From assembly GCA_964542765.1 (NCBI GenBank), contig CAZIVO010000006.1, positions 1 through 64,000 on the forward strand: a stretch of DNA of 64,000 bases, in the 5' to 3' direction. The first letter of the stretch is position 1, and each line of letters opens with the position of its first letter. The stretch comes from CAZIVO01 sp964542765. Its GTDB lineage: Bacteria; Planctomycetota; UBA1135; UBA2386. Below are positions 55,382 to 64,000 of this stretch, piece after piece. The translations under genes were made by a program, and so were the position numbers. The notes under the pieces are model-generated. The model made no database searches and was not told the DNA's origin. It saw only the letters and a list, made by a program, of their open reading frames with translations.

Positions 55382-56485
55382 ATGCAGATTCGCAGCTTCA
55401 AGGTTTATCAAGTCGACCTCCCCCTGCACGAAGGCAGTTACAACTGGTCCGGCGGAAAATCGGTCGACGTCTTTGACAGCACCATCGTCCGTATCGAGAC
55501 GGACTCGGGCGTCGTCGGTCATGGCGAGGTCTGTCCACTCGGCCCCTTCTACCTGCCTGCTTATGGCGGTGGTGCTCGCGCGGGTATCGCCGAACTCGCG
55601 CCGCACCTTCTCGGCCAGGACCCGACCCGGATCGAACCGCTGAACCGCCTGATGGATGCGGCGCTCAAGGGTCATCCCTACGTCAAGTCAGCCATCGACA
55701 TGGCTTGCTGGGACATCCTCGGCAAGGTCTGCGAGCAGCCGGTCTGTGCCTTGCTCGGTGGTCGTTATGGCGACAGCTTCCCGCTCTACCGGGCGATTTC
55801 CCAGGAGGCTCCCGAAGCCATGGCTGCGCGTGTTGCGCAGTATCGATCCGAGGGCTATCGCAAGTTCCAGTTGAAGGTCGGCGCCGATCCTGACACGGAC
55901 ATCAGGCGCATCCGCGAGGTTTCGGCCTGTCTGGAAGAGGGAGACGTGCTGATCGCCGACGCCAATACTGGGTGGCTCATGAAGGATGCCGCCCGGGTGG
56001 TGCGCGCCGTGCGCGATGTCGATGTCTATATCGAGCAGCCCTGTGCAACCTATGCCGAGTGTCTGACGATTCGTCGAAGGACGGACCATCCCTTCGTGCT
56101 CGATGAGAATATCGATGGCGTCGGCGCGCTGCTGCAGGGCCATGCCGATGGCGCCATGGATTGCGTCAACATCAAGATCTCCAAGTTCGGCGGACTTTCT
56201 CGGGCACGTTTGGCTCGCGACCTCTGTTGTCATCTCGGCTTCGCCATGACGATCGAGGACAGTTGGGGCGGAGATATCACCACCGCCGCGATCGCTCATC
56301 TGGCGCACAGCACGCCGCCCGAGTTGCTCTTCACGGCAACGGACTTCAATAGCTACGTCACGGTCAGCGTGGCCGACGGTGCGCCACAGCGTGAGCAGGG
56401 CAGGATGGCTGCGAGTACTGCGCCCGGTCTTGGCATACATCCCAAAGAGGATGTCCTGGGCGAGCCGGTTTTTCAGATCGGCTGA
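55382..56485 (+). CDS. Enolase-superfamily dehydratase, cis-3-hydroxy-L-proline dehydratase-like
   Basis: This 367-residue cytoplasmic enzyme of the mandelate racemase/muconate lactonizing group is not exported, unlike its neighbours. Metal ligands are D193 (ADANTGW), E218 (YIEQPC) and D241 (VLDENIDG). Candidate bases are K165 (FQLKVG) and K265 (NIKISK). The N-terminal [15 protein letters not shown] and [15 protein letters not shown] closely follow the cis-3-hydroxy-L-proline dehydratase pattern as I recall it. Such an enzyme would convert a hydroxyproline isomer to a ketimine. It sits between the two PSD1/DUF1501 pairs with about 125 bp upstream and 225 bp downstream. Confidence 0.82.
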   Translation: MQIRSFKVYQVDLPLHEGSYNWSGGKSVDVFDSTIVRIETDSGVVGHGEVCPLGPFYLPAYGGGARAGIAELAPHLLGQDPTRIEPLNRLMDAALKGHPYVKSAIDMACWDILGKVCEQPVCALLGGRYGDSFPLYRAISQEAPEAMAARVAQYRSEGYRKFQLKVGADPDTDIRRIREVSACLEEGDVLIADANTGWLMKDAARVVRAVRDVDVYIEQPCATYAECLTIRRRTDHPFVLDENIDGVGALLQGHADGAMDCVNIKISKFGGLSRARLARDLCCHLGFAMTIEDSWGGDITTAAIAHLAHSTPPELLFTATDFNSYVTVSVADGAPQREQGRMAASTAPGLGIHPKEDVLGEPVFQIG

Positions 56486-56711
56486 GCGCGTAGCGGCTCT
56501 GCGGAGTTTGCCGAGAGGTTCAGAGCTCGTGACAGGCCGACCGCATGCGTCGCCATGAGATCTGCGCCGGATGAACCCTTCCCCCAAAGGACGGCGTCAG
56601 GGATCGCTGCCAGGATGTCACGAAAGTTCACCTTTTGAGATGAGGCCCCGGCTGCCGTTGCCGGAGTTCGCGGGTGGGCGTACCCTTTCTCTGATAGGGA
56701 AGGTATTTACG

Positions 56712-59252
56712 ATGATGTTAGCTTCACTGTTTCTGGCCACGGCGGCTCTCAGCCCACAGGGTGCGGACAAGATTGCCTTCTTCGAGAAGGAGGTTCGCCC
56801 GGTCCTGTCCAAGCACTGTTACCGCTGCCATTCGCAGCGTGCCAAGAAGCTCAAGGGCGGCCTGTTGCTGGACAGCTACGAGGGCTGGATGAATGGCGGC
56901 GACTCGGGTGAGGTCATCCTGCCCGGGAATTCCGAGGGAAGCTTGTTGATGCAGGCGGTGCGCCGCCAGCACGGCGAACTGAAGATGCCGCCCAAGGATG
57001 CGCTACCGGAAAGCGCCATCGAGGCCCTGCACCGCTGGATCGAGATGGGAGCGCCCGATCCGCGACTCCCCAAAGCTGGTCAGGTGGTTCGGTCCGGCGC
57101 GGTCGCACCAGAGTCGGCAAGCCCACGCAAGATGGATATCGAGGCCGGCCGGAACCTCTGGTCCTTCCAGCCTCTCGGTCAAGCTCGCCCGCCTGCGGTC
57201 GAGGACAAGCAGTGGCCGCGCGACGAGATCGACCGCTTCGTGCGTGCGCGGCAAGAAGCGGCCGGGCTCGATCCGGTGCCCGCTGCCGATCGCGAGACCC
57301 TGATCCGCCGCGCCAGTTTCGATCTCCGTGGCTTGCCGCCGACACTCGAAGAAGTGGAGGCCTTCAAGGCGGACCGATCACCGCAAGCTTTTTCCCTCCT
57401 CGTCGATCGACTGCTGGCGTCCGAGCAGTTTGGCGAGAGGTGGGGGCGTCACTGGCTCGACATCGTGCGCTATGCCGAGTCGACCGGTCGCACGCGCAAC
57501 TATCCCTTCCCGGTGGCCTGGCGCTACCGCGATTACGTGATTGATGCCTTCAACAAGGATCTTCCCTACGACCGCTTCGTTGCCGAGCAGGTTGCCGGCG
57601 ATTTGCTCCCGAAGGCGGACGATCGCGAGGGCCGGAATGCTCAACTCACTGCGACGGGTTTCCTCGCCATTGGCAGCAAGGATCTCAACGAGCGTGACAA
57701 GACGCAGTATCTGATGGATCAGGCCGATGACCAGATCGATGTGATGGGGCGTTCGATCATGGCGCTGACGCTGGGATGCGCGCGCTGCCACGATCACAAG
57801 TTCGATCCGATCTCGACGCGCGACTACTACGCGTTGGCCGGAATCTTCAGCAGCACCCGATTGCTCGATGGCGTTGCCAATCGCGGCGCAGCCAAGGGTG
57901 GCTACGGGCAGGGCTCTCGCTTCCACCGCCTGGAAACCGGTGAGGCGAAGGCGGATACGGCCATCCTCGCAGCCCGAGAAGAGGCAGCAAAGGCCAGCGC
58001 AGGGCGGGAGCGTCTGGCGCGGGCCCAGGCCGAATTAAAGCGCATGAATCAAGAGTTCGCCGGCACCAAGTCCAAGACCGCCACGGTGGTCAAGGAGTTC
58101 AAGGCCAGCAGAGTGAAGTTGCAGCGCGAGGTTGCCCAGTTGAAGAAATCGGCGGCTGCTCAAAAGAACAGGGCCCCGAAACTCGTGGGCAACGAGGCCA
58201 TGGGGGTGTGCGATAGTTCCAGGCCCGCAGATGCCAAGCTTTGCATCCGCGGCGATGTGCATGAGACCGGCGAGGTTGTGCCGCGAGGTTTCCCCGAGGT
58301 GCTCGATTTCAGCGGAGCAGCGCAGATAGGGTCTGGCGAGAGTGGTCGCCTACAGCTTGCTCAATGGTTGGTCCACCCGGACAATCCCTTGACCGCACGG
58401 GTGATGGCCAATCGCATCTGGCAGCATCTCTTCGGCCGAGGGCTGGTGCGGACCGTCGATAATTTTGGCAAGAGCGGCGAGCTGCCGACCCATCCGGCAT
58501 TGCTGGATCATCTTGCCCGACGCTTCATCGCGCAGGGCTGGTCGGTCAAGAAGATGATCCGCGAGATCATGCTCAGTCGGACCTATCAGCTGTCGAGCGA
58601 GCGTTCGCAGCGGAGCATGGAAATCGATGGCGACAACGAGTTGCTCTGGCGGATGAGTCCCAGGCGATTGGAGGTCGAAGCGATCCGTGATGCGATCCTG
58701 GCCGTCAGTGGCCAGTTGGATCTGCAACCGCCAAAGGGTTCGCCGGTGGCCAAGCTCAAGGGTGAGCAGAAACCGAAGGCTGGAGCCTATGCGGGAGCGA
58801 GCGAACTCGCCCGTCATCGCAGCGTGTATCTGCCAATCGTGCGCAACAACCTGCCGTCGATGTTGCGGACCTTTGATTTCGCCGAGCCGAGCACGGTCAC
58901 CGGTCGCAGGGACGTGACCACGGTCGCGACCCAGGCGCTTTTCATGATGAACTCCAGCTTCGTTGCAGAGCATTCCCGTCATGCGGCGGATCGCTTGCTC
59001 AAAGCCTCGGTCGAAAGTGACGAGGCACGCGCCGAGCTTGCGTATCGTCTGGCTCTGGGGCGTGCGCCGAGCGCCGCCGAGACCGAACGCGCGGCGCGAT
59101 ACGTGCAGGAGTTTGCAGCGGCTGCGGCGCCCCAGGCCCCTGCGAAGCGGAAAGGCTCCAAGCCCGGAGTTTCGCGAACGGGGCCAGGCGCCGCCTGGGC
59201 GAGTTTCTTTCAGGCGATTTTCGCCGGTGCTGAATTCAGGTACGTGAGGTGA
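56712..59252 (+). CDS. PSC1-DUF1549-DUF1553 (PSD1) secreted cytochrome-type protein
   Basis: From ATG 56712 the protein has about 846 residues; it opens with a signal peptide (MMLASLFLATAALSPQGA). An earlier in-frame start at 56571 adds 47 residues that look non-secretory, so it is rejected. The planctomycete cytochrome C domain (PSC1) has HCYRCHSQ as the heme motif. DUF1549 carries RRASFDLRGLPPTLEEVEAF and CARCHDHKFDP (a second CxxCH). A coiled segment (~430-490) follows, then PSD1 with QLAQWLVHPDNPLTARVMANR. The gene overlaps the next DUF1501 gene by four bases (GTGA), implying tight coupling. Confidence 0.92.
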   Translation: MMLASLFLATAALSPQGADKIAFFEKEVRPVLSKHCYRCHSQRAKKLKGGLLLDSYEGWMNGGDSGEVILPGNSEGSLLMQAVRRQHGELKMPPKDALPESAIEALHRWIEMGAPDPRLPKAGQVVRSGAVAPESASPRKMDIEAGRNLWSFQPLGQARPPAVEDKQWPRDEIDRFVRARQEAAGLDPVPAADRETLIRRASFDLRGLPPTLEEVEAFKADRSPQAFSLLVDRLLASEQFGERWGRHWLDIVRYAESTGRTRNYPFPVAWRYRDYVIDAFNKDLPYDRFVAEQVAGDLLPKADDREGRNAQLTATGFLAIGSKDLNERDKTQYLMDQADDQIDVMGRSIMALTLGCARCHDHKFDPISTRDYYALAGIFSSTRLLDGVANRGAAKGGYGQGSRFHRLETGEAKADTAILAAREEAAKASAGRERLARAQAELKRMNQEFAGTKSKTATVVKEFKASRVKLQREVAQLKKSAAAQKNRAPKLVGNEAMGVCDSSRPADAKLCIRGDVHETGEVVPRGFPEVLDFSGAAQIGSGESGRLQLAQWLVHPDNPLTARVMANRIWQHLFGRGLVRTVDNFGKSGELPTHPALLDHLARRFIAQGWSVKKMIREIMLSRTYQLSSERSQRSMEIDGDNELLWRMSPRRLEVEAIRDAILAVSGQLDLQPPKGSPVAKLKGEQKPKAGAYAGASELARHRSVYLPIVRNNLPSMLRTFDFAEPSTVTGRRDVTTVATQALFMMNSSFVAEHSRHAADRLLKASVESDEARAELAYRLALGRAPSAAETERAARYVQEFAAAAAPQAPAKRKGSKPGVSRTGPGAAWASFFQAIFAGAEFRYVR

Positions 59253-60622
59253 ATATGATCACGGAGTCCTTTTGTCGTCGCAGCTTTCTCAAGGGAGTGA
59301 GCGGCGGTTTCGGCTATTTGGCGATGGGTGGTTTTCCGGCGGCGGGCATGGCGGCGAGTGGGCCGCACTTCGCGCCGCGAGCGAAGCGAGTGATCCGCCT
59401 GTTCATGCAGGGTGGGCCTTCGCATGTCGACACCTTCGATTACAAGCCGGAACTGATCGCCAATGACGGTAAGACCGTGGAGGCGACGGTCTTTTCTGGT
59501 GGACTCGACAAGCCAGTCAAGGGCGAGTTGATGCAGCCGCAGTGGAAGTTCCGCCAGCACGGTGAGAGCGGTCTGTGGGTGTCGGATGTCTGGCGGCAAC
59601 TGGCCGCGCATGCCGACGATCTGTGTCTGCTCAACGGCATGCACACCGATGTCGCTGCGCATCCACAAGCCACCATCATGGCCCACACCGGCAGCATCAT
59701 CTTCGTGCGTCCCTCGATAGGGTCTTGGGTCCTCCATGGCCTGGGCGTGGAGAACCGGAATCTTCCCGGTTTCGTGGCGATCAATCCGCTCAATCGCCTC
59801 GGCGGTGCCCAGAACTACGGCAGCGCCTTCTTGCCGGCTTCCTTGCAGGCAACGGCGATCATCAACAATCGGATCGAAAATCTCGCCAATACGAATTTGT
59901 CGGCGAGCGAGCAGCGCAAGCAACTCGAACTGCTGCAATCCATGAACCGCGAAGCTCTCGCGCGCGTCGGTGGTGATGCCGGCATGGCCGGGGTGATGGA
60001 GTCCTTTGATCTGGCTTTCAACATGCAGGATGTCGCCCCAGAGATTCTCGATATCAGCAAGGAGCCGGCGGCGATCCAGGAGATGTACGGCATTGGCGGG
60101 CCTAAACGCGCAGCGGCAGGTTTCGGCGCCCAGTGCCTGATGGCGCGTCGCCTCGCCGAGGCCGGTGTGCGCTACATCGAACTGACCCAGACAGGCTGGG
60201 ACAATCACCGTGGTCTGCGCAAGGCGCTCCAGGGCCGGGTCGATGCCATCGATCAGCCGATCGCCGGTTTGATTGCCGATCTCAAGCAGCGTGGCATGCT
60301 CGAAGAGACCTTGATCATGTGGGGCGGCGAGTTTGGCCGGACCCCGGTGGCTCAGGATGCCAAGCGGGACGGTCGGCGGCACAACAATCGCGGCTACTCG
60401 ATGTGGCTATGCGGTGGCGGGGTCCGCGGTGGCATGCGCCACGGCGCGACCGATCCTCTGGGTTTCGAGGCCGTCGAGAACAAGACCCACATCCATGATC
60501 TGAACGCGACAGTGCTGCATCTTTTGGGTCTCGATCACGAGAAGTTGACCTACCGTTACTCGGGCCGTGACTTCCGGCTCACCGACGTCTACGGCAAGGT
60601 CCAAAAGGACATCATCGCCTGA
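59249..60622 (+). CDS. DUF1501 protein with Tat signal
   Basis: This 457-residue exported protein is the partner of the PSC1-PSD1 gene; it starts at GTG 59249, or possibly ATG 59255. The twin-arginine signal is strong: CRRSFLKGVSGGFGYLAMGG. The DUF1501 marks are FMQGGPSHVDTFDYKPEL, WGGEFGRTPVAQ, GGMRHGATDPLGFEAVE and [19 protein letters not shown]. Compared with the first DUF1501 protein the order of motifs is the same but sequence identity looks moderate, so the two pairs are older paralogues, not a recent duplication. Confidence 0.93.
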   Translation: MNMITESFCRRSFLKGVSGGFGYLAMGGFPAAGMAASGPHFAPRAKRVIRLFMQGGPSHVDTFDYKPELIANDGKTVEATVFSGGLDKPVKGELMQPQWKFRQHGESGLWVSDVWRQLAAHADDLCLLNGMHTDVAAHPQATIMAHTGSIIFVRPSIGSWVLHGLGVENRNLPGFVAINPLNRLGGAQNYGSAFLPASLQATAIINNRIENLANTNLSASEQRKQLELLQSMNREALARVGGDAGMAGVMESFDLAFNMQDVAPEILDISKEPAAIQEMYGIGGPKRAAAGFGAQCLMARRLAEAGVRYIELTQTGWDNHRGLRKALQGRVDAIDQPIAGLIADLKQRGMLEETLIMWGGEFGRTPVAQDAKRDGRRHNNRGYSMWLCGGGVRGGMRHGATDPLGFEAVENKTHIHDLNATVLHLLGLDHEKLTYRYSGRDFRLTDVYGKVQKDIIA

Positions 60623-60629
60623 CCGAAGC

Positions 60630-62354
60630 TCACCACTTGGAGGCTTCGTGGATGGGTGCGCCGAGCATGGCTTGCAAGATGGCGCGCTCGTAGATGAGGT
60701 GACCGGATCCGTAGACCACCATGACGCGGTGGTGTTCGCTCAAGAGCTTGGCCTCCAGGGCGACGAGATGGCGTTCTCGCGACAGCATGACTTCGATGGC
60801 CATTCTCTGCAGGAAACTGGCGCGTGGTCCGGCCAGGGGAGCGGTCTGATCTCCGCGCAGGTGTTCGGCTGCGAAGGGCTTGCCGGTGCGCTCGAGATAC
60901 CAGGCCTTGAATCCGTCCAGATCCATGTCTGTTTTCAGTCCGAAGCGTTGCTTCATCCTCGGCAGAGATCGCTCCACCCTGGCATCGAGGGCATCGAGCC
61001 CTTCCTCGCGCCGGACCTGTCCGAGGTTGCGGACCACGATGAAGCCGAGCGCATCCTCGTCATTGCCGATCTTTCGTAATGCGGCGGCGGTCGATGAGGG
61101 CGGCGGTTCGCCACCGATGAAGGGAGTGTCCCGATCGGCAGCCAGGGCGATGGCGAACAGGGGCTCGGGGCAATCACCACGGGTTCGTCGCCTTCGGGCA
61201 TCGCGCAGCGGTCTGCTCGGTGACGGACCGGCCTTCGTCTCGATGCCTTCGACGATCAGATAGTCCGGGGCGAAGCCTTTCATGACCGCTTCGATCAGCT
61301 TGTGGGTTGATGAGCCGGTGCGTGGCTCATGGCGGGCGGCCAGGAAGACGAGTTCTCGGTCTTTCTTGCGGTAGTGAGCGAAGTAGGGCGCGCGGCCGCC
61401 CAGGCGCCGATGGTCCTCGCGGCTGCGAGGCTGCAGCAAGCTGAGGTCGGGGGAGAAAAGAGGTCCTTTGTCGCCGGCCTTGGCCCGCTGACGCTCGAGA
61501 CCGTACTTGCCGTCGGGCAGGACCTTCGGCAGACGGTAGCTCGGGTCAGTGAGAAGCTCGAACGCCGCCGGATCGCGCTGCTCGACATCTTCTCTCGTGG
61601 GCAGTTCCCATTCCTCGGCGATCTCTTCGGCGCGGCCGAGATAGTTTTGTCCTCCGAGCATGGAGGTCAGGGCCCAGTAGAAGTATTCCGCGCACTGGCA
61701 TTCGTAATCGCAGGTCCGATCGCGGTAGTGGTACCAGGCTTGTTCGGGATAGCGGCGTGGCAGACGGTTGAACTTGCCGCCGCGGGCGAGATCCATGGCC
61801 TTGGCGAGCGCGCTGCCGGATCTGAAGCCGAAGGCCTGTGGGTAGACCTCCTCGTAGCCGTGCGAGACCAGGTGCAGAACCTCTTCGAGGCGGGCGTCAA
61901 AGCGGCCACGGCGATTTCGATGGGGTGGGCCATCGGGGAGGGTTTCCTCGCCATAGAGGTCTTGCCCCAGTTCGAAACCCGCTTCTTCGAGTTCTTCCCA
62001 GTCGATGCGGAGCTTGCGGAAGTCGCGCTCACGAGCGGTCATGGCCAAAAAGGCGCCCTGCGAGCGCAGGTTGGCTGTGACTCTGGGATTGTCCGGCTCG
62101 CCGTCCTCGTCATTGTCGAGATACTGGGCCAGCACGGCGGCTGCGTGCAGGACCTTGCGATCGGTGGTGTCGGCTGTTGCGACCACCAACACTCCGAAGA
62201 TCAGCACATGCTTGGTGAAGTCCGGTCGAAACACCGCCAGCTTGCCCTGCGTGGGTAGTGGCTTGATGGTGAGTTCGGGTAGACCGGTTGGTGCTTGGGC
62301 GCCGACGAGGCTGGCCAAGCACAGGGCGATGGGCAAGTTGCGCATGAAAGGCAT
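60630..62354 (-). CDS. Secreted two-domain protein: zincin-like half + TraB/Tiki-like half
   Basis: This 574-residue exported protein (signal MPFMRNLPIALCLASLVGAQ; ATG 62345 also possible) has two unlike halves. Residues ~40-275 carry VLIFGVLVVATADTTDRKVLHAA and YLDNDEDGEPDNP. EEVLHLVSHGYEEVYP and DYECQCAEYFYWALTSMLGGQ complete this half, which resembles an uncharacterised metallopeptidase-like family; the motif HLVSHGYEE is not a canonical HExxH. Residues ~330-570 have FLAARHEPRTGS, LIVEGIE and VMVVYGSGHLIYERAIL, reminiscent of the TraB/Tiki (ChaN-related) fold with its paired GxxH-type and ExxE-type motifs. The combination is unusual. The gene is convergent with the DUF1501 gene, 7 bp apart. 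Confidence 0.65.
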   Translation of the reverse strand: MPFMRNLPIALCLASLVGAQAPTGLPELTIKPLPTQGKLAVFRPDFTKHVLIFGVLVVATADTTDRKVLHAAAVLAQYLDNDEDGEPDNPRVTANLRSQGAFLAMTARERDFRKLRIDWEELEEAGFELGQDLYGEETLPDGPPHRNRRGRFDARLEEVLHLVSHGYEEVYPQAFGFRSGSALAKAMDLARGGKFNRLPRRYPEQAWYHYRDRTCDYECQCAEYFYWALTSMLGGQNYLGRAEEIAEEWELPTREDVEQRDPAAFELLTDPSYRLPKVLPDGKYGLERQRAKAGDKGPLFSPDLSLLQPRSREDHRRLGGRAPYFAHYRKKDRELVFLAARHEPRTGSSTHKLIEAVMKGFAPDYLIVEGIETKAGPSPSRPLRDARRRRTRGDCPEPLFAIALAADRDTPFIGGEPPPSSTAAALRKIGNDEDALGFIVVRNLGQVRREEGLDALDARVERSLPRMKQRFGLKTDMDLDGFKAWYLERTGKPFAAEHLRGDQTAPLAGPRASFLQRMAIEVMLSRERHLVALEAKLLSEHHRVMVVYGSGHLIYERAILQAMLGAPIHEASKW

Positions 62355-62403
62355 TCTACGGGCAAGCTCCCGCAGGTGTATGACCGGCTCTGCCCCTCAT
62401 GCA

Positions 62404-62440
62404 ACGGGGCTGCCTCCCTTCAAAAAGGAGGCAGCCCCGT
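62404..62440 (-). terminator. Strong hairpin downstream of the repeat-protein gene
   Basis: A 14-bp perfect stem ACGGGGCTGCCTCC / GGAGGCAGCCCCGT encloses a 9-nt loop. It lies 18 bp beyond the stop of the leftward gene at 62459 and 50 bp before the start of the next leftward gene. A short T-run lies in the loop on the minus strand, but no T-tract follows the stem, so this is either a terminator of the non-canonical kind or a transcript-stabilising hairpin. Confidence 0.6.
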
Positions 62441-62458
62441 CTTGGAATGATCGCGAGA

Positions 62459-64000
62459 TCAGTTTCCGATCATGCCGGTACCGAGTTCGGTAGCGGCGAT
62501 GCCGAGATTGTTGGCCTTGGGGTCGATGACGAACCATTGGTTATGGAACTGCTTGCCAACAAAGAAGGAGTTGTTGGCCAAGGCGAGCTTCACCGATCCG
62601 GTGCCTGTAGAACTCGTGGCGACACCGATGGTGACGTCACCCGAGGCGCGCACGTCGCACAGTGGTGCGCCGAGAATGCCTAGGTTGAGTGGGAGCTTGA
62701 AACCGCCCCATGCCGTGCTGGACAGGCCGATGAACAAGGTAGCACCGGTCTTCGGCGCTGCCTTCGACAGGGTGATGTCGAGGGATTTGCCGACTGTTGG
62801 CACACCGGTATTGCCGATCTTGGGGGAGATCGGAGCACCGCCACCGCCACCGATACAGGTGATGGCGAAGGCCCAGGCGAGGCTGGTGAAGGGACCGTTC
62901 CATGCACCGCTCGGGTGCGAAGCGGGCGGGTGCCAGTAATGGACCGAGGGTGTGCCAGTACCTCTGGCGCAACCCGAGATTCCACCGCTTCCGGCCGTCA
63001 ATCCGCGGACCAAGCAGTAATCTCCTGGCTTGAGAGGAATGGGCTTGGAGAATTTGCCCGGGTAGTTGGCAAAGGGAGCCGCGGTCTTCATGGTGCCTGA
63101 GGCGATCGGGCCGGTGCCGGTGGGCTTGCCGGCCGTGTCCGCGGTCCAGATCTCGATGAGGAAGGTTCCTGCACCGGCGGTCCGGAGGATGCAACCGTCG
63201 ACGGCAGCAGCGGTTTTCAGCTTGAAGGGTGTTGCGAAGACGTTTGTGTTGCCACCGTTGCCGAAGGCTGTTGTGCAGGTCAGGTTCTGCGAAAAGCATC
63301 CGCCAGGACCCTTGAGGCTTCCGGGGCAACCCTTGCCGGAGATCGTATAGCTCGAGGGTGAGCACTTCGTTGTCGTGCAGCAGTCGAGTTGCATATACCA
63401 GGCGAAACTAGGGAAGGGGCCCCGCCAGGGTCCATTCGGGTGCTGGCTTGCCGGGTGCCAGAAATGGTTCGCCGGGGTGCCGACACTTCTGGCCATGCAG
63501 GGCCAGCCAGGGGATCCACTGATGATTCCGGTGATGAGGGCGACCTGCGTTCCTGGCTTGAGCACCTGTGGTTTTGCGAAGATGCCGGATGTGTTGAGAG
63601 GAACGGTGGGTGAACTGGCGCATTTGACACCGCCGGTCACCTCGGTGAGCTTCGCGATGGGCATGCCGGCAGTATCGGTCGACCAGAGTTCGACGGAGCG
63701 GACGCCGGCACCATTGCTGGTGCAGCGGATGGTTGCGCCGGTGACCAGCAAGGCTTGGGCGCCGGTCTTGATTGCGACTCCGACCACATTGCTATTGCCG
63801 TTCTGGCCTCCCGACGTCTTGTTCGCCGGGTTCATGTTTTTGAGGAAGCCGGCGCAAGCAGCCGCTGAGGGCTGATTGGAGCCGCCACCATTGGCGGCAG
63901 CGCCGATCTTCGTGGTCGGGGTTGTTGGGAGTCCGTTGGCCATGGATCCATCGGGGAGGATCTGGGCGGTGGCGGAACACATCGCGATCACCGTGGATAT
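62459..64000 (-). CDS. Large secreted repeat protein, 5' truncated by window edge
   Basis: At least 513 residues are encoded; the frame is open to the window end, and the visible N terminus (...STVIAMCSATAQ) is the end of a signal peptide. Two tandem modules of about 140 residues follow. Each contains ELWSTDTAGMP or EIWTADTAGKP, then LKPG, then FWHPASQHPNGPWRGPFPSFAW or YWHPPASHPSGAWNGPFTSLAW (each read here in short parts), and ends at a Cys. Paired Cys suggest disulfides. The last ~115 residues (TGVPTVGKSLDITLS, LPLNLGILGAPL, FHNQWFVIDPKANNLG) match the C-terminal module of the M72-like peptidase. The function is unknown. Confidence 0.8.
   Translation of the reverse strand: MSTVIAMCSATAQILPDGSMANGLPTTPTTKIGAAANGGGSNQPSAAACAGFLKNMNPANKTSGGQNGNSNVVGVAIKTGAQALLVTGATIRCTSNGAGVRSVELWSTDTAGMPIAKLTEVTGGVKCASSPTVPLNTSGIFAKPQVLKPGTQVALITGIISGSPGWPCMARSVGTPANHFWHPASQHPNGPWRGPFPSFAWYMQLDCCTTTKCSPSSYTISGKGCPGSLKGPGGCFSQNLTCTTAFGNGGNTNVFATPFKLKTAAAVDGCILRTAGAGTFLIEIWTADTAGKPTGTGPIASGTMKTAAPFANYPGKFSKPIPLKPGDYCLVRGLTAGSGGISGCARGTGTPSVHYWHPPASHPSGAWNGPFTSLAWAFAITCIGGGGGAPISPKIGNTGVPTVGKSLDITLSKAAPKTGATLFIGLSSTAWGGFKLPLNLGILGAPLCDVRASGDVTIGVATSSTGTGSVKLALANNSFFVGKQFHNQWFVIDPKANNLGIAATELGTGMIGN

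Noticed and set aside
59210..60382. 390-codon minus-strand frame opposite the second DUF1501 gene
   Set aside because: Shadow of the coding strand; no independent protein features.

Overview
This GC-rich window reads as chromosomal DNA of a planctomycete (phylum Planctomycetota). The clade-typical content is two DUF1549/DUF1553 + DUF1501 gene pairs (one with the planctomycete cytochrome-c domain), three secreted formylglycine-type sulfatases, FG-GAP, YCF48/BNR and HEAT-repeat exported proteins, a PEP-CTERM protein, and secreted proteins ending in a beta-sandwich module with the pattern FQxWFxD...G. Assignment below phylum (a Poly30/Saltatorellus-like lineage is possible) is inference. I saw no CRISPR array, prophage, transposase or rRNA; one tRNA is present (tRNA-Leu, anticodon UAG).

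Layout. 0-9.4 kb: 3' end of a PfkB sugar kinase, a methyltransferase, an FG-GAP propeller protein divergent from a sulfatase with a jelly-roll tail, a YCF48-type lipoprotein, a secreted M72-like zinc endopeptidase, a YbdG-type mechanosensitive channel and a SLOG-fold protein. 9.4-18.1 kb: a histidine phosphatase, a NhaC-type antiporter, asnS, HEAT-type exported proteins and a PEP-CTERM protein that also has a lipobox. 18.1-20.9 kb: a tight ferredoxin / ThiF-MoeB-like E1 / cysteine desulfurase operon, then tRNA-Leu. 21-26.9 kb: a catabolic-looking block with a PcRGLX/YetA-like lipoprotein and two sulfatases. 27-30.8 kb: a long NfeD with a duplicated C-terminal module, floA and a small membrane protein. 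30.9-32.5 kb: an M28 peptidase whose 5' end is broken. 32.5-38.1 kb: lysS-lolC-lolD-lolE and a lipoprotein, with overlapping start/stop codons within lolCDE. 38.2-46.5 kb: secreted unknowns, trmB, an RND/MMPL exporter, an MBL hydrolase, and a three-gene overlapping operon for a VTC-domain polyphosphate polymerase, a DUF4956 membrane protein and a HlyD-type adaptor. 46.5-50 kb: a long leader, two tandem paralogous pilin-like genes and a HEAT-VWA protein. 50-60.6 kb: a sugar isomerase-like gene, then PSD1/DUF1501 pair 1, a cis-3-hydroxy-L-proline dehydratase-like enzyme, and PSC1-PSD1/DUF1501 pair 2. 60.6-64 kb: a two-domain secreted protein (metallopeptidase-like half plus TraB/Tiki-like half) and a large secreted protein with two internal repeats, cut by the window end.

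Together the genes suggest a heterotroph that degrades sulfated polysaccharides and peptides, has an outer membrane (LolCDE, many lipoboxes) and invests heavily in exported repeat proteins. The candidates for undescribed biology are the VTC-DUF4956-HlyD operon, the pilin pair with no assembly genes, the doubled NfeD, the lipobox/PEP-CTERM protein and the zincin-like/TraB-like fusion.
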